64,000 bases of DNA from Candidatus Nitrosopumilus sp. (GTDB lineage Archaea; Thermoproteota; Nitrososphaeria; Nitrososphaerales; Nitrosopumilaceae). The notes under the pieces were generated by a model that did not search any database, had not been told where the DNA came from, and saw only the letters and a list, made by a program, of their open reading frames with translations. Positions 53,342 through 62,352 of the stretch are shown here, piece by piece. The position numbers and the translations under genes are program-made. Each line of letters begins with the position of its first letter. The stretch's first letter is position 1. Location of the stretch: NCBI GenBank assembly GCA_013911135.1, contig JACERO010000005.1:1-64000 (forward strand), written 5' to 3'.

Positions 53342-54247
53342 ATGTTAGATACTGTGCTTATCTTGGATTCAAATGAAAGTTTGAGAACATTAACAGAATT
53401 TGAAGTATCTAGACGAAAATTTAGAAAAAAACTCAAAAATCCATTATTGTATAATACTGCACGTTCATTTTATAATGTCTATTGTAATTTTTCAGGGCCA
53501 TTTCGCAAGCTTCCTGATTATTTAATCATAGGTGCATCTCGTTGTGGAACCACATCCCTTTTTGAATATTTGATGAAACATCCAAGTGTAGAATACCCCA
53601 CAACAAAACAAGTTCATTACTTTGATAAACACTATCATTTCGGAAAAAATTGGTACAAAATGCATTTCCCTTTAAAATGGAAAAAAGGAATTTCAGGTGA
53701 TGCTACACCCTATTATCTTAATTCTCCTCATGCACCAAAAAGAGTTCATGATCTTATTCCATCTGTCAAAATAATCGTAATGTGCAGAAACCCAGTAGAT
53801 AGAGCTTATTCTCAATATTATTTAGAATTTTATGGGAAAAATGAAACTCTATCATTTGAAGAGGCAATTGAAAAAGAAGATGAAAGAATTAAAGATGAAT
53901 ATGAGAAAATGGTGGCAGATCCACATTTCTATAGCAAAAAATATCACACATTTTCATATGTTGATTCTGGAAAATATGAAAAACACTTGCAAAAATGGTT
54001 AGATTACTTTCCAACATCTCAATTTTTATTTATTCAAAGTGAAGATTTTTACAAATCCCCTTCTACAATTTTTTCACAAATTCTTCAATTTCTTAATCTA
54101 CCTAAATACAATTTACCTGAATACAAAATCTTCAGAGCAGAAAAATATTCTAATATGGATCACAAACTAAGAACAAAACTTGAAGATTATTTCAAGCCTT
54201 ATAATGAAAAATTTTACAAATTGATAGGAAAAAACTGTAATTGGTAA
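53342..54247 (+). CDS. Sulfotransferase (PAPS-dependent)
   Basis: 301 residues. The 5'-phosphosulfate binding loop is DYLIIGASRCGTTSLFEYL and the 3'-phosphate block is KIIVMCRNPVDRAYSQYY, the standard sulfotransferase signature pair. No membrane helix. It transfers sulfate from PAPS to a sugar hydroxyl or amine. It is first in a plus-strand run with a sugar epimerase, SDR, NeuB-type synthase and a large GT-B-like protein. The predicted leader has a TATA-like box about 40 bases before ATG 53342. Confidence 0.85.
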   Translation: MLDTVLILDSNESLRTLTEFEVSRRKFRKKLKNPLLYNTARSFYNVYCNFSGPFRKLPDYLIIGASRCGTTSLFEYLMKHPSVEYPTTKQVHYFDKHYHFGKNWYKMHFPLKWKKGISGDATPYYLNSPHAPKRVHDLIPSVKIIVMCRNPVDRAYSQYYLEFYGKNETLSFEEAIEKEDERIKDEYEKMVADPHFYSKKYHTFSYVDSGKYEKHLQKWLDYFPTSQFLFIQSEDFYKSPSTIFSQILQFLNLPKYNLPEYKIFRAEKYSNMDHKLRTKLEDYFKPYNEKFYKLIGKNCNW

Positions 54248-54298
54248 ATTTACAAATATTATAAAAAAATCTATATCTGTTACATTTTTAAATTTGTT

Positions 54299-55141
54299 AT
54301 GAACCCTATTGGAATAATGTTGGGGAGACTATCACCTGCCATAAATAAGCAAATTCAATCTTTTCCAATCAAATCGTGGATGCAGGAATTTCAATTAGCT
54401 AATAAATTGGGTTTTGATTTAATTGAATGGATTTATGATTTATCTAAAAATAATCCAATTATTTCAGAAAATTTAAGTGAATTAAAAACACTTTCATTAG
54501 AAAATAACATAAAAATTAATTCTGTTTGTGCTGATTATTTTATGGAAAAAAAATTATTTGATGTTTCTAATTTTGAACTATCTTCTAATTTGAGAGTTTT
54601 AAAACAACTAATTGAAAATTGTCATAAATTGGATATAGAAATTTTAGAGATACCTCTTGTTGATTCATCTTCTATACAAAATGAAATATTTAGAAAAGAA
54701 TTTGTTTCTAATTTGAATTCTGTTATACCTTTTGCAGAAGACAACCAAGTATTTCTAACGTTAGAAACAGATTTACCTCCACAATTTTTTCGTGATCTTT
54801 TACTAGAATTTAATCATCCTAATATCATGGCAAATTATGATATTGGAAACAGTATATCATTAGGATATGATCCTTCTATTGAATTAGATATTCTTTCCAA
54901 ATGGATAAAAAATATTCATGTAAAGGATCGTTTGTATCATTCTAATACTGTACCTTTAGGAACTGGTGATGTTGATTTTGATTTATTTTTTTCTGCTTTA
55001 TCAAAAATCAAATATTCTAATTCTTTAATAATTCAGGGAGCGAGAGAGGATCTCGAAAACTTTCATATTTCTCCAGAACAAACATGTTCAAAATATCTAA
55101 AATTTGTAAAAGATTATGTATCTAAACATTTGATTGAATGA
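54299..55141 (+). CDS. Sugar phosphate isomerase/epimerase-like TIM-barrel protein
   Basis: 280 residues. The Xylose isomerase-like (AP endonuclease 2) fold appears from GIMLGRLSPAINKQI and FDLIEWIYDLSKNNP, followed by LTLETDLPPQFFRDLL, NIMANYDIGNSISLGY and NIHVKDRLYHSNTVPLGTGD, which hold the predicted metal-binding Glu, Asp and His residues. The substrate is unknown. It overlaps the next SDR gene by 4 bases (ATGA), so the two are translated together. Isomerase-SDR-NeuB order suggests a precursor step for nonulosonic acid. Confidence 0.8.
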   Translation: MNPIGIMLGRLSPAINKQIQSFPIKSWMQEFQLANKLGFDLIEWIYDLSKNNPIISENLSELKTLSLENNIKINSVCADYFMEKKLFDVSNFELSSNLRVLKQLIENCHKLDIEILEIPLVDSSSIQNEIFRKEFVSNLNSVIPFAEDNQVFLTLETDLPPQFFRDLLLEFNHPNIMANYDIGNSISLGYDPSIELDILSKWIKNIHVKDRLYHSNTVPLGTGDVDFDLFFSALSKIKYSNSLIIQGAREDLENFHISPEQTCSKYLKFVKDYVSKHLIE

Positions 55142-55821
55142 TAGAAGAATTGAAAATTATTATTACTGGTTCAGAAGGTTTGATAGGATCTCAACTATCT
55201 GACTTTTTGGCAAACAATTATGAAATTATTAAACTTGATTTATTGTTAGGACATGATCTGACTGATGAATTATTTGTAAAAGATTGGTTTAGTAAAAATA
55301 ATGCACATGCACTAGTTAATTGCTTTGCATTAAATGATCATGTAAAAGAAGGAGAGAAACGTGGAACATTATTTGATCAAAATTTACAAACTCTTTCAAA
55401 ATATTTTGATGTAAATCTTGTTTCATTATTTTCTGTTTGTAGAGAATTCGCTCGAAATAATTCTAAAGGTGCAATAGTCAATTTTGCGGCTACAACAGGA
55501 ATTGTTTCAGCAAGACCTGATCTTTATGACGGTTCTCATAAAGATATTGGATATTCTGTATCAAAAGCTGGAGTCATAAATTTAACAAAATATTTGGCAA
55601 CACATTTGGCGCCTAATTTTCGAGTAAACTGTATTTCTCCTGGAGGAATTGAACACAACCAAGATGAATCATTCAAACAAAAATATTCTCAATTAACTCC
55701 AATGAGAAGAATGATGAAAAAAAATGAATTAAATGATATCATTGAATATCTTTGCAGTGATAAATCCTCTTATGTAACAGGTGCTAATTTTATTATTGAT
55801 GGTGGCTGGACAAGTTGGTAG
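55138..55821 (+). CDS. Short-chain dehydrogenase/reductase
   Basis: 227 residues. The cofactor motif is IIITGSEGLIGSQLSDFL, GAIVNFAATTGIVS carries the catalytic Ser region and DIGYSVSKAGVINLTKYLA the YxxxK. VNCISPGGIEHNQD and YVTGANFIIDGGWTSW complete the family. It is translationally coupled to the TIM-barrel gene and precedes a NeuB-type gene by 50 bases. It resembles PtmA-type oxidoreductases of legionaminic clusters, though the substrate is unproven. Confidence 0.85.
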   Translation: MIEELKIIITGSEGLIGSQLSDFLANNYEIIKLDLLLGHDLTDELFVKDWFSKNNAHALVNCFALNDHVKEGEKRGTLFDQNLQTLSKYFDVNLVSLFSVCREFARNNSKGAIVNFAATTGIVSARPDLYDGSHKDIGYSVSKAGVINLTKYLATHLAPNFRVNCISPGGIEHNQDESFKQKYSQLTPMRRMMKKNELNDIIEYLCSDKSSYVTGANFIIDGGWTSW

Positions 55822-55870
55822 ATTTGATACTTACTAAAGTTTATAACAAAATAACTGAATGATCAAATAA

Positions 55871-56704
55871 TTGACTTTCATTACTGCAGAAATTGGAATT
55901 AATCATAATGGTGATTTGGAAATTGTCAAAAAACTAATTGATTTAGCTGTTGTTGCTGGATGTGATGCAGTTAAATTTCAAAAGAGAACTATCGAAAAAG
56001 TTTATTCAAAAGAAGTTTTAGATTCTTCTAGAGAAAGTCCATGGGGAACTACAACTAGAGAACAAAAACTAGGATTAGAATTTTCATTAAAAGATTACAA
56101 AATCATTGATTCATACTGTAAAAAGAAACAAATTCAATGGTATGTTAGTTGTTGGGATGTTAAGAGCCAGCTTCAAATGAGAAAATTCAATCTGAAATAT
56201 AACAAAGTGGCCTCGGCAATGCTTATTCACAAAAAATTACTACATACAATTGCTGAAGAAAAAAAATATACTTTTATTTCTACAGGTATGAGTACCATGA
56301 AACAAATCACTGAAGCCATAAAAATTTTCAAACAACATTCATGTCCTTTTGAATTAATGCACTCTCATAGTGCATATCCTATGCTTCCAAGTGAGGCAAA
56401 TCTCAGAATAATTCAGACTTTACAAAAAAAATTTAAATGTAATGTAGGTTATAGTGGTCATGAAACAGGTTCATACCTAATTTGTGTAACTGCAGTCATT
56501 TTAGGTGCTACTTCAATTGAGAGACATATCACATTAGATAGAGCTATGTATGGCTCTGATCAAGCAGCATCCTTAGAAGCTGCTGGTTTACTTCGAATGG
56601 TCAAAGATATTCGTGATCTTGATAAAATATTTGGTGATGGTGTTAAACGAATATGGGATTCTGAAAAACCAGCTATGAAAAAATTACGAGATATATTATC
56701 TTAA
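55871..56704 (+). CDS. neuB: N-acetylneuraminate synthase-like protein without SAF domain
   Basis: 277 residues, start TTG 55871. The NeuB TIM barrel is clear: TAEIGINHNGDLEIVKKLI, DAVKFQKRTIEKVYSKEVL, FISTGMSTMKQITEAIKIF, GYSGHETGSYLIC, and GATSIERHITLDRAMYGSDQ. It condenses phosphoenolpyruvate with a 6-carbon sugar to form a nonulosonic acid. The C-terminal antifreeze-like (SAF) domain of typical NeuB (about 60-70 residues) is missing, so the active-site lid is absent or supplied elsewhere. A second short homologue lies at 61558-62289. Confidence 0.85.
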   Translation: MTFITAEIGINHNGDLEIVKKLIDLAVVAGCDAVKFQKRTIEKVYSKEVLDSSRESPWGTTTREQKLGLEFSLKDYKIIDSYCKKKQIQWYVSCWDVKSQLQMRKFNLKYNKVASAMLIHKKLLHTIAEEKKYTFISTGMSTMKQITEAIKIFKQHSCPFELMHSHSAYPMLPSEANLRIIQTLQKKFKCNVGYSGHETGSYLICVTAVILGATSIERHITLDRAMYGSDQAASLEAAGLLRMVKDIRDLDKIFGDGVKRIWDSEKPAMKKLRDILS

Positions 56705-56707
56705 CTT

Positions 56708-58522
56708 ATGTATTGTAAGATTTTTCATATAGATAAAGAAACAAAATGTGAATCAATAATTGAAAATTTAGAATTAGGTAAAAATTGTAATATTATAACA
56801 GATGATATATGTATTAAATATGATTTAGAAAAAAATGGTTATGAATGTAGATCTCTATCAGAAATTTTTCCTGATGTCGATCCCATCTCATCCAAAATTT
56901 ATGATTTAACAGTAAAAAAAATAGAAGAATATAAAGTTCATTTGTCGTCAATTAACTATGGTACTATTCCAATTTTTACTATTATAGAACCAATTTTAAG
57001 AGATGATTTAGTACTAGTTAACAAATTTAGTTTTTTATTAAGTAAAAAACAAGATATAATTTTTATATTTAGGAGTCCAGATTATTCTTTATTTTTATTA
57101 AATAAATTGGCTAGAGAAGAAGATTTTGAAACTTTTCATAAATCAAAAATAAATCATATTTCAAAAAATAAAATTACTTTGATTTCATCTTTTAAAGAAA
57201 AAACTTCATTTAAGAAAAAATTATTTCTTACTTTTAATAAAAATTCAGAAGAAAATATTTTAAAATCAATTAAAGATAAAATCAAATTCCTAAAAAATCA
57301 GCAAAAATTAACTTTATTTTTCTTAACACCTTCTACACGCTATGTTCTTAATCCAATTTTTTCTGTTGTTGAACAATTTCAAAAAAATAATATTTCTAAT
57401 CATATGATTTCTTTTGATCATACACTTGTAGATGAATTAAAAAAAGATAATTTTTCTATATCTGATTTTTCAAGAGAATCTTTAGTTTTATCATCTATTA
57501 TACAAAATAATGATGATGGCAAAAAATTGATTGATCATATTTTAAATATTGCTAAAGAAAAAAAACTTGAATTAATAATTTTTGAGAATTTTATAAATCC
57601 AAAAATTTTTAATATTTTTAGATTTATTGCGATTTTCAAGATAACCAAAATTATACTTCAAAATACCAATACTCAATCCTTGGTAGTTGCTTTTGATGGA
57701 AATAGTATGGGTAATGCTATTACCCTGGCATCAACAATACTGGAAATTCCTTCTTATTCAATTTGCTCTTTGGCAGTAATAAATAATCCACTTACAAAAT
57801 TTATCTATACTGCTGACAAAATTTTAATTTATGGTACACATGGATATGATCTTTTACAAAAATTTGAGTATCCCTCAAACAAAATAATAATCACAGGAAA
57901 TGTAATGTATGAATATTTCTCTGAGATTGATTATGAAAAATGCAAAGATCAAATCAACAAGCTATGTAATTTTGATTTTGATAAACCATTGATTGTTTTA
58001 GGTGGTAGATGGTATCCTAATGATGAAAATTGGATCTCAAAATTTATCAAGTTTTGTAATCACCAAAATTTTAATGTTTTAATTAAAGTTCATCCTCTTT
58101 ATCTAACAACTAACACAGAAATTCATCAACACATGATCCAAAAAATTCAAGAATTATGTCATGATCTCAATTTTTCTATTCAAATAGATATCAGCCCTTC
58201 TATATTACTTCCAGCAGCTGACTTGGTTATTACTGATGAATCTCAATTAGGTGTTGAGGCTGGCTTGTTAGGCAAACCATGGATCACAAAAAACTTTCAT
58301 AATGATAAAGAAAGATTCCTTTTTGAAATGTATGGACATTTAATAAATTCTGTTCATGTGACAAATTATGAAGATCTAGAAAAAACAACTCTTGAGATTC
58401 TTATTGAAAAAAAACATTCTAAATTTATTGAACAGAATAAAAAGGAGTTATTGAAAAAATTTAGCAATCAAAATAATGATAAATCTTCTGAAAAAATCTT
58501 TTCGATTATTAGAAAACTATGA
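56708..58522 (+). CDS. Large GT-B-like surface polysaccharide biosynthesis protein
   Basis: 604 residues, 3 bases after neuB. The N-terminal half is unrecognised; the C-terminal half reads ILIYGTHGYDLLQKFEYPSN, IITGNVMYEYF, VLIKVHPLY and AADLVITDESQLGVEAGLLG. This order matches the C-terminal half of the 613-residue protein at 44286-46127 (the same G.P.NKI..GNP, KPHP, SDVLI..ES order). They are probably distant paralogues of the CDP-glycerol-transferase/UDP-GlcNAc-epimerase-like GT-B type. A nonulosonate-transferring function is plausible from its position next to neuB. Confidence 0.65.
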   Translation: MYCKIFHIDKETKCESIIENLELGKNCNIITDDICIKYDLEKNGYECRSLSEIFPDVDPISSKIYDLTVKKIEEYKVHLSSINYGTIPIFTIIEPILRDDLVLVNKFSFLLSKKQDIIFIFRSPDYSLFLLNKLAREEDFETFHKSKINHISKNKITLISSFKEKTSFKKKLFLTFNKNSEENILKSIKDKIKFLKNQQKLTLFFLTPSTRYVLNPIFSVVEQFQKNNISNHMISFDHTLVDELKKDNFSISDFSRESLVLSSIIQNNDDGKKLIDHILNIAKEKKLELIIFENFINPKIFNIFRFIAIFKITKIILQNTNTQSLVVAFDGNSMGNAITLASTILEIPSYSICSLAVINNPLTKFIYTADKILIYGTHGYDLLQKFEYPSNKIIITGNVMYEYFSEIDYEKCKDQINKLCNFDFDKPLIVLGGRWYPNDENWISKFIKFCNHQNFNVLIKVHPLYLTTNTEIHQHMIQKIQELCHDLNFSIQIDISPSILLPAADLVITDESQLGVEAGLLGKPWITKNFHNDKERFLFEMYGHLINSVHVTNYEDLEKTTLEILIEKKHSKFIEQNKKELLKKFSNQNNDKSSEKIFSIIRKL

Positions 58523-58548
58523 TAGTCAAGTTCTAAATTGATTTTTAA

Positions 58549-59592
58549 TCATACTAATTCAGGTGTAGCTTCACCTGATGATTTTGAAACTGGAGCAAGA
58601 CATTTACGACAAATTTCTATCTCTCTATACCTTCCAGTTTTTTGATATTCTCTCATTCGAGTTAATTCTTCTCCATGCCATATTTCTTTAATTGTGTGTT
58701 CATGAATATTCCCTAGTGAATATTCTTTTTTAGCATCTAAGCAGCAAGGAGTGCAAGTTCCATCATACCTTATGAACATTCTCTGAAATGGTTGTGCACA
58801 AACAAAATCTGGATTGTATTCTTCATAATCTCCATGTGCAGTAGTATGGTTAACCCATTCGATAAATCCAACAGTTCCAACTATTGGAATCCAGAAATTT
58901 TTGTATGCTTCTATTTCTTCAGTTTTTGTACCAGGAAACAATACCATGGATACACGTGTTTGAACAGAATCATATCCTCCTTCTTTTTTAATTTTCATAA
59001 ATTTTTTGATATTGTCAACTACTTGATTATAATCTGCTCCGATTCTAATTTTTTCAAATTTTTCAGGGATTATTGAATCTACAGAAAAAAAGAGATCATC
59101 TATACCTGCTTCTAAAAGTCTATGTGACATTTCTTCAGTCAATAAAGTTGCATTTGTATTAAACATCACATCCATTATGCCTTTATCTTTTGCATACTTG
59201 ACTCTCTCAACAATTTTTGAATCAGCTAAAGGTTCACCCAAGTATTGGAGTTTAAGAGAACACAATCCATTTTCTGCGCACTCATCAATAATTCTTTTAT
59301 ATTCATCCATAGGAAATTCAACATCATTTCCAGGTAGATAATCAAATCCTTCTTTCGATTGAATTGTACGTGGACACATAACACATTCTAAATTACAATA
59401 ACTTGTAGTTTCAATATCCAAATGAATTGGGAAATCTGTAACTATCATAGATTTTGGAATGGATGACCATTTCTTTCTATATTCCCAATATTCTTTACTT
59501 CTGTGTTCAGTCCATATCACATCTTTAGATCTAAACTCACTATAATATTGCCAAGGTTTTATTTCCTTAAGTCCATCTATTTCTTGGGCCAT
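58549..59592 (-). CDS. Radical SAM protein with SPASM domain
   Basis: 347 residues. The radical SAM motif is TTSYCNLECVMCPRTIQS (CxxxCxxC), followed by GLCSLKLQYLGEPLADSKIV. The C-terminal SPASM part has CAQPFQRMFIRYDGTCTPCC, SLGNIHEHTIKEIWHG, and CRKC near residue 333, giving several ligands for auxiliary Fe-S clusters. SPASM proteins modify peptides or sugars. It stands divergent from the SpsF gene inside a glycan region, which could mean a glycan or glycoprotein modification. Confidence 0.85.
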   Translation of the reverse strand: MAQEIDGLKEIKPWQYYSEFRSKDVIWTEHRSKEYWEYRKKWSSIPKSMIVTDFPIHLDIETTSYCNLECVMCPRTIQSKEGFDYLPGNDVEFPMDEYKRIIDECAENGLCSLKLQYLGEPLADSKIVERVKYAKDKGIMDVMFNTNATLLTEEMSHRLLEAGIDDLFFSVDSIIPEKFEKIRIGADYNQVVDNIKKFMKIKKEGGYDSVQTRVSMVLFPGTKTEEIEAYKNFWIPIVGTVGFIEWVNHTTAHGDYEEYNPDFVCAQPFQRMFIRYDGTCTPCCLDAKKEYSLGNIHEHTIKEIWHGEELTRMREYQKTGRYREIEICRKCLAPVSKSSGEATPELV

Positions 59593-59688
59593 GGTTGTAT
59601 TGCCTCAAATTACCATATATACTAATTTGTGGACATTTTCTTTTATGTTTGACATGAAATTAATTAATCCAAGAATTATGTGTATATT

Positions 59689-60414
59689 ATGATTGGATGT
59701 ATTATTCAGGCTAGAACTGGATCTTTAAGACTCCCTAGTAAAATTTTAAAAAAAATTGATCAAATTAATACCGTTCTTTCATTTACTGTAAAACAAGTTA
59801 AAAATTCCAAAATTATTCAAAAAATTGTTGTAGCTACAACTAATCTACCAGAAGATGACGTTCTTTTGAACCATACTAAAGAACTTCGTGTAGATTATTT
59901 TCGAGGTAATTCATTTGATGTTTTGGACAGATACTATCAATGTGCAAAAAAATTTTCATTTTCAATCATTGTACGAATTACATCTGATTGCCCTCTTGTC
60001 GATCCAATAATTATGGATGAAATAATTTCAAATTTTGAAAAGAATAAAAATTCACTTGATTATTCTAGTAATGTACATCCAAATAGAACATTTCCTCATG
60101 GTACTGATGTTGAAGTATTTTCATTTGAAACACTAGAAACTGCTTGGAAAGAAGCCAAAAAACCAGCTGAGAGAGAACATGTAACACCTTATATTTATAA
60201 CAATAAAAAATTTAGATTATTTAATCTAACAAACCAAAATAATTTATCCAACTTCCGTTGGACTATAGATTATAAAGAAGATCTAGAATTAATACAAAAA
60301 ATAATATCAAAAATAGATGCAAGACCTATTTTAATGAATGATATACTTGAATTATTATCAAAAAATCCAGAATTGATTAAAATTAATCAAAATATCCATA
60401 AAGAAAAAATTTGA
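59689..60414 (+). CDS. SpsF-type cytidylyltransferase (spore-coat/pseudaminic type)
   Basis: 241 residues from ATG 59689 (MIGCIIQARTGSLRLPSKIL); the three codons before it (MYI) are unlikely to be real. The nucleotide-binding loop IIQARTGSLRLP, IIVRITSDCPLVDPIIMDEI and LDYSSNVHPNRTFPHGTDVE identify the SpsF/PseF-like family, which activates sugar acids with CTP or converts related precursors. A DegT aminotransferase follows 51 bases downstream, as in PseC-PseF clusters of bacteria. Confidence 0.85.
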   Translation: MIGCIIQARTGSLRLPSKILKKIDQINTVLSFTVKQVKNSKIIQKIVVATTNLPEDDVLLNHTKELRVDYFRGNSFDVLDRYYQCAKKFSFSIIVRITSDCPLVDPIIMDEIISNFEKNKNSLDYSSNVHPNRTFPHGTDVEVFSFETLETAWKEAKKPAEREHVTPYIYNNKKFRLFNLTNQNNLSNFRWTIDYKEDLELIQKIISKIDARPILMNDILELLSKNPELIKINQNIHKEKI

Positions 60415-60465
60415 TTAACAAGAATAAAGAGTTTTTAAAAAGTAATTTGCTTTCAAATTAACCAT

Positions 60466-61548
60466 ATGACAAAAATTAAATTATTTGATCCTTCTATCAA
60501 CAAATTAGAAGAAAAATCAATTGTAAATGTTCTCAAAAGTCATTTTTGGGCGTCTGGGGCAGGAACAAATTATGTACAAAAGTTTGAAAAACAATTTCAA
60601 AAATTTGTTAACTCAGATAACACAGTAGCAGTAAATAGTGGAACAGCCGCATTACATCTTGCTCTTTCATTGTTTAATTTGTCAAATAAAGAAGTAATTC
60701 TTCCCTCATTGTCTTTTGTCTCTACAGCTCATGCTGTTATTTTAAATCAAGCAAAACCTGTTTTTGTTGATGTAGATCCATCTACCTTGTGTATAGATCC
60801 TGAAAAAATCAAAAGTTTAATTTCTAAGAAAACTGAGGCAATTTTACCTGTTCACTTTGGTGGATTTCCTTGTAATCTTGATGCAATTTCAAAAATTTGT
60901 ATTGATAACAATATTCCTCTTGTTGAAGATGCTGCTCATGCTGCGGGAGCATCCTACAAAAATAACAAGATTGGTACTCATGGAAAATTTGTATGTTTTA
61001 GTTTCCATCCAGTAAAAAATCTCTCTATGCCTTCAGGTGGATTAATTTCGATAAATGGCACTAATCACAAAAATTTTAAAAAAATTCTAAATTCTAGACG
61101 TTGGTGTGGAATAACAAACCGAATTGGTTCTGAATATGACGTTAAAGAACTTGGCTGGAATTATTACATGAATGAATTTTCAGCTGTTTTAGGTTTGGTT
61201 CAATTAGATAAACTAGATAAAATGAATAAAAAGAGAAAATTGATTGCAAAAAAATATTTTACAAAAATAAATCTAGAAGAGAAAATGCCATTTAATACAG
61301 AATGCTCTTATCACTTATATTGGATATTGGTAAAAAATCGAACCAAATTTCGTAAGAATTTACATGATGTGGGAATAGAAACTGGTATCCACTACAAACC
61401 AATTCATTTGATGAGCATGTACAAAAATAATAGAAAATTACCAATTACTGAAAAGATCAGCAAACAAATTGTATCTATTCCTATACATCCTAATCTAACA
61501 AATAGTCAAACCAATAAAATCATTAATGCAATAAATAAATATTCATAA
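60466..61548 (+). CDS. DegT/DnrJ/EryC1 sugar aminotransferase (PseC-like)
   Basis: 360 residues. Cofactor and substrate motifs are NTVAVNSGTAALHLAL, FSFHPVKNLSMPSGGLI (PLP lysine in VKN) and VEDAAHAAGASYKNNKIGTH. The family makes amino sugars on nucleotide carriers, here most likely from a 4-keto intermediate made by the PseB-type dehydratase at 62.8-63.8 kb. The position 51 bases after SpsF supports a pseudaminic- or legionaminic-type pathway. WecE/ArnB-like functions are alternatives. Confidence 0.9.
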   Translation: MTKIKLFDPSINKLEEKSIVNVLKSHFWASGAGTNYVQKFEKQFQKFVNSDNTVAVNSGTAALHLALSLFNLSNKEVILPSLSFVSTAHAVILNQAKPVFVDVDPSTLCIDPEKIKSLISKKTEAILPVHFGGFPCNLDAISKICIDNNIPLVEDAAHAAGASYKNNKIGTHGKFVCFSFHPVKNLSMPSGGLISINGTNHKNFKKILNSRRWCGITNRIGSEYDVKELGWNYYMNEFSAVLGLVQLDKLDKMNKKRKLIAKKYFTKINLEEKMPFNTECSYHLYWILVKNRTKFRKNLHDVGIETGIHYKPIHLMSMYKNNRKLPITEKISKQIVSIPIHPNLTNSQTNKIINAINKYS

Positions 61549-61557
61549 AACATTTTT

Positions 61558-62289
61558 TCAAATTTTTAATTTTTCAATAATTCTAATATGGGACACTAAT
61601 TGAGATAATTCATCTGTATCTATTGACGTAGATGCATCAGGACCTTTTGATTCTTTTAGTTTTACATGTTTCTCAATCATGATTTGTTTTGAACCACTTT
61701 GTTTTTTTAAAATAGTAAACAAAATGGGTGCAGTAATTCCGAGAGTATGATCTGAAAAACCATCAAATTTTTTTGCTTGTTCCCAATTAATTTTCTTAAT
61801 ATCTGTAGGATATTTAGATATACAATAACAAAAAGTAACTTTGTTCTTTGCAAAAATTTTTTCTAAATATTTTTTATTTCCACCCATTCCCATGCTGATA
61901 AAAACTGGTTTTTTTGTTATTGATTTTTGCAATAATGTTTCTTTTGAATTAGGATCTTTTAGAAGGCAGGTTCTTGAAGCAATTTTGTATCTTTTCACGT
62001 TTAAAGTTTCTAAGAAAGGAATTGCCTCTGGATAAAAAGCACTACAAAAAAATTCAATCCCTTCTTTGTCTGCAATTTTTTTAAATTTTTCAGCTTTTTT
62101 AAAAGTCACTTCTGATTTTTTAATAAATTTCCATTCTGGATATTTTTCTGAATAAAGATCTGTTGCTCGCCACATTTGAAATTTTACCGCATCTGCACCA
62201 GCTTTTTTTGAATTTTTAATTAATTTTTCAGCTTTAATAATATCTCCTTCCCAATTGGATGCAATTTCTGCTACAACAAAAGTTTTCAT
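61558..62289 (-). CDS. Short NeuB-like synthase, truncated
   Basis: 243 residues. The N-terminal TIM-barrel motifs are present (VVAEIASNWEGDIIKAEKLI, DAVKFQMWRATDLYSEKYPE, FISMGMGGNKKYLEKIFAKN, GFSDHTLGITAPILF, MIEKHVKL). Sequence ends at LIRIIEKLKI without the antifreeze-like SAF domain. Compared with the 277-residue homologue it lacks further loops. It may be a second specificity or a regulatory relative. The substrate is unknown; it converges on the DegT gene with a 10-base gap. Confidence 0.8.
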   Translation of the reverse strand: MKTFVVAEIASNWEGDIIKAEKLIKNSKKAGADAVKFQMWRATDLYSEKYPEWKFIKKSEVTFKKAEKFKKIADKEGIEFFCSAFYPEAIPFLETLNVKRYKIASRTCLLKDPNSKETLLQKSITKKPVFISMGMGGNKKYLEKIFAKNKVTFCYCISKYPTDIKKINWEQAKKFDGFSDHTLGITAPILFTILKKQSGSKQIMIEKHVKLKESKGPDASTSIDTDELSQLVSHIRIIEKLKI

Positions 62290-62352
62290 AGTCTACCAAA
62301 AGATTCTTAAAAATTTAACTGTTTAATACTGCTCATTGTCTTTCTGATTAGT

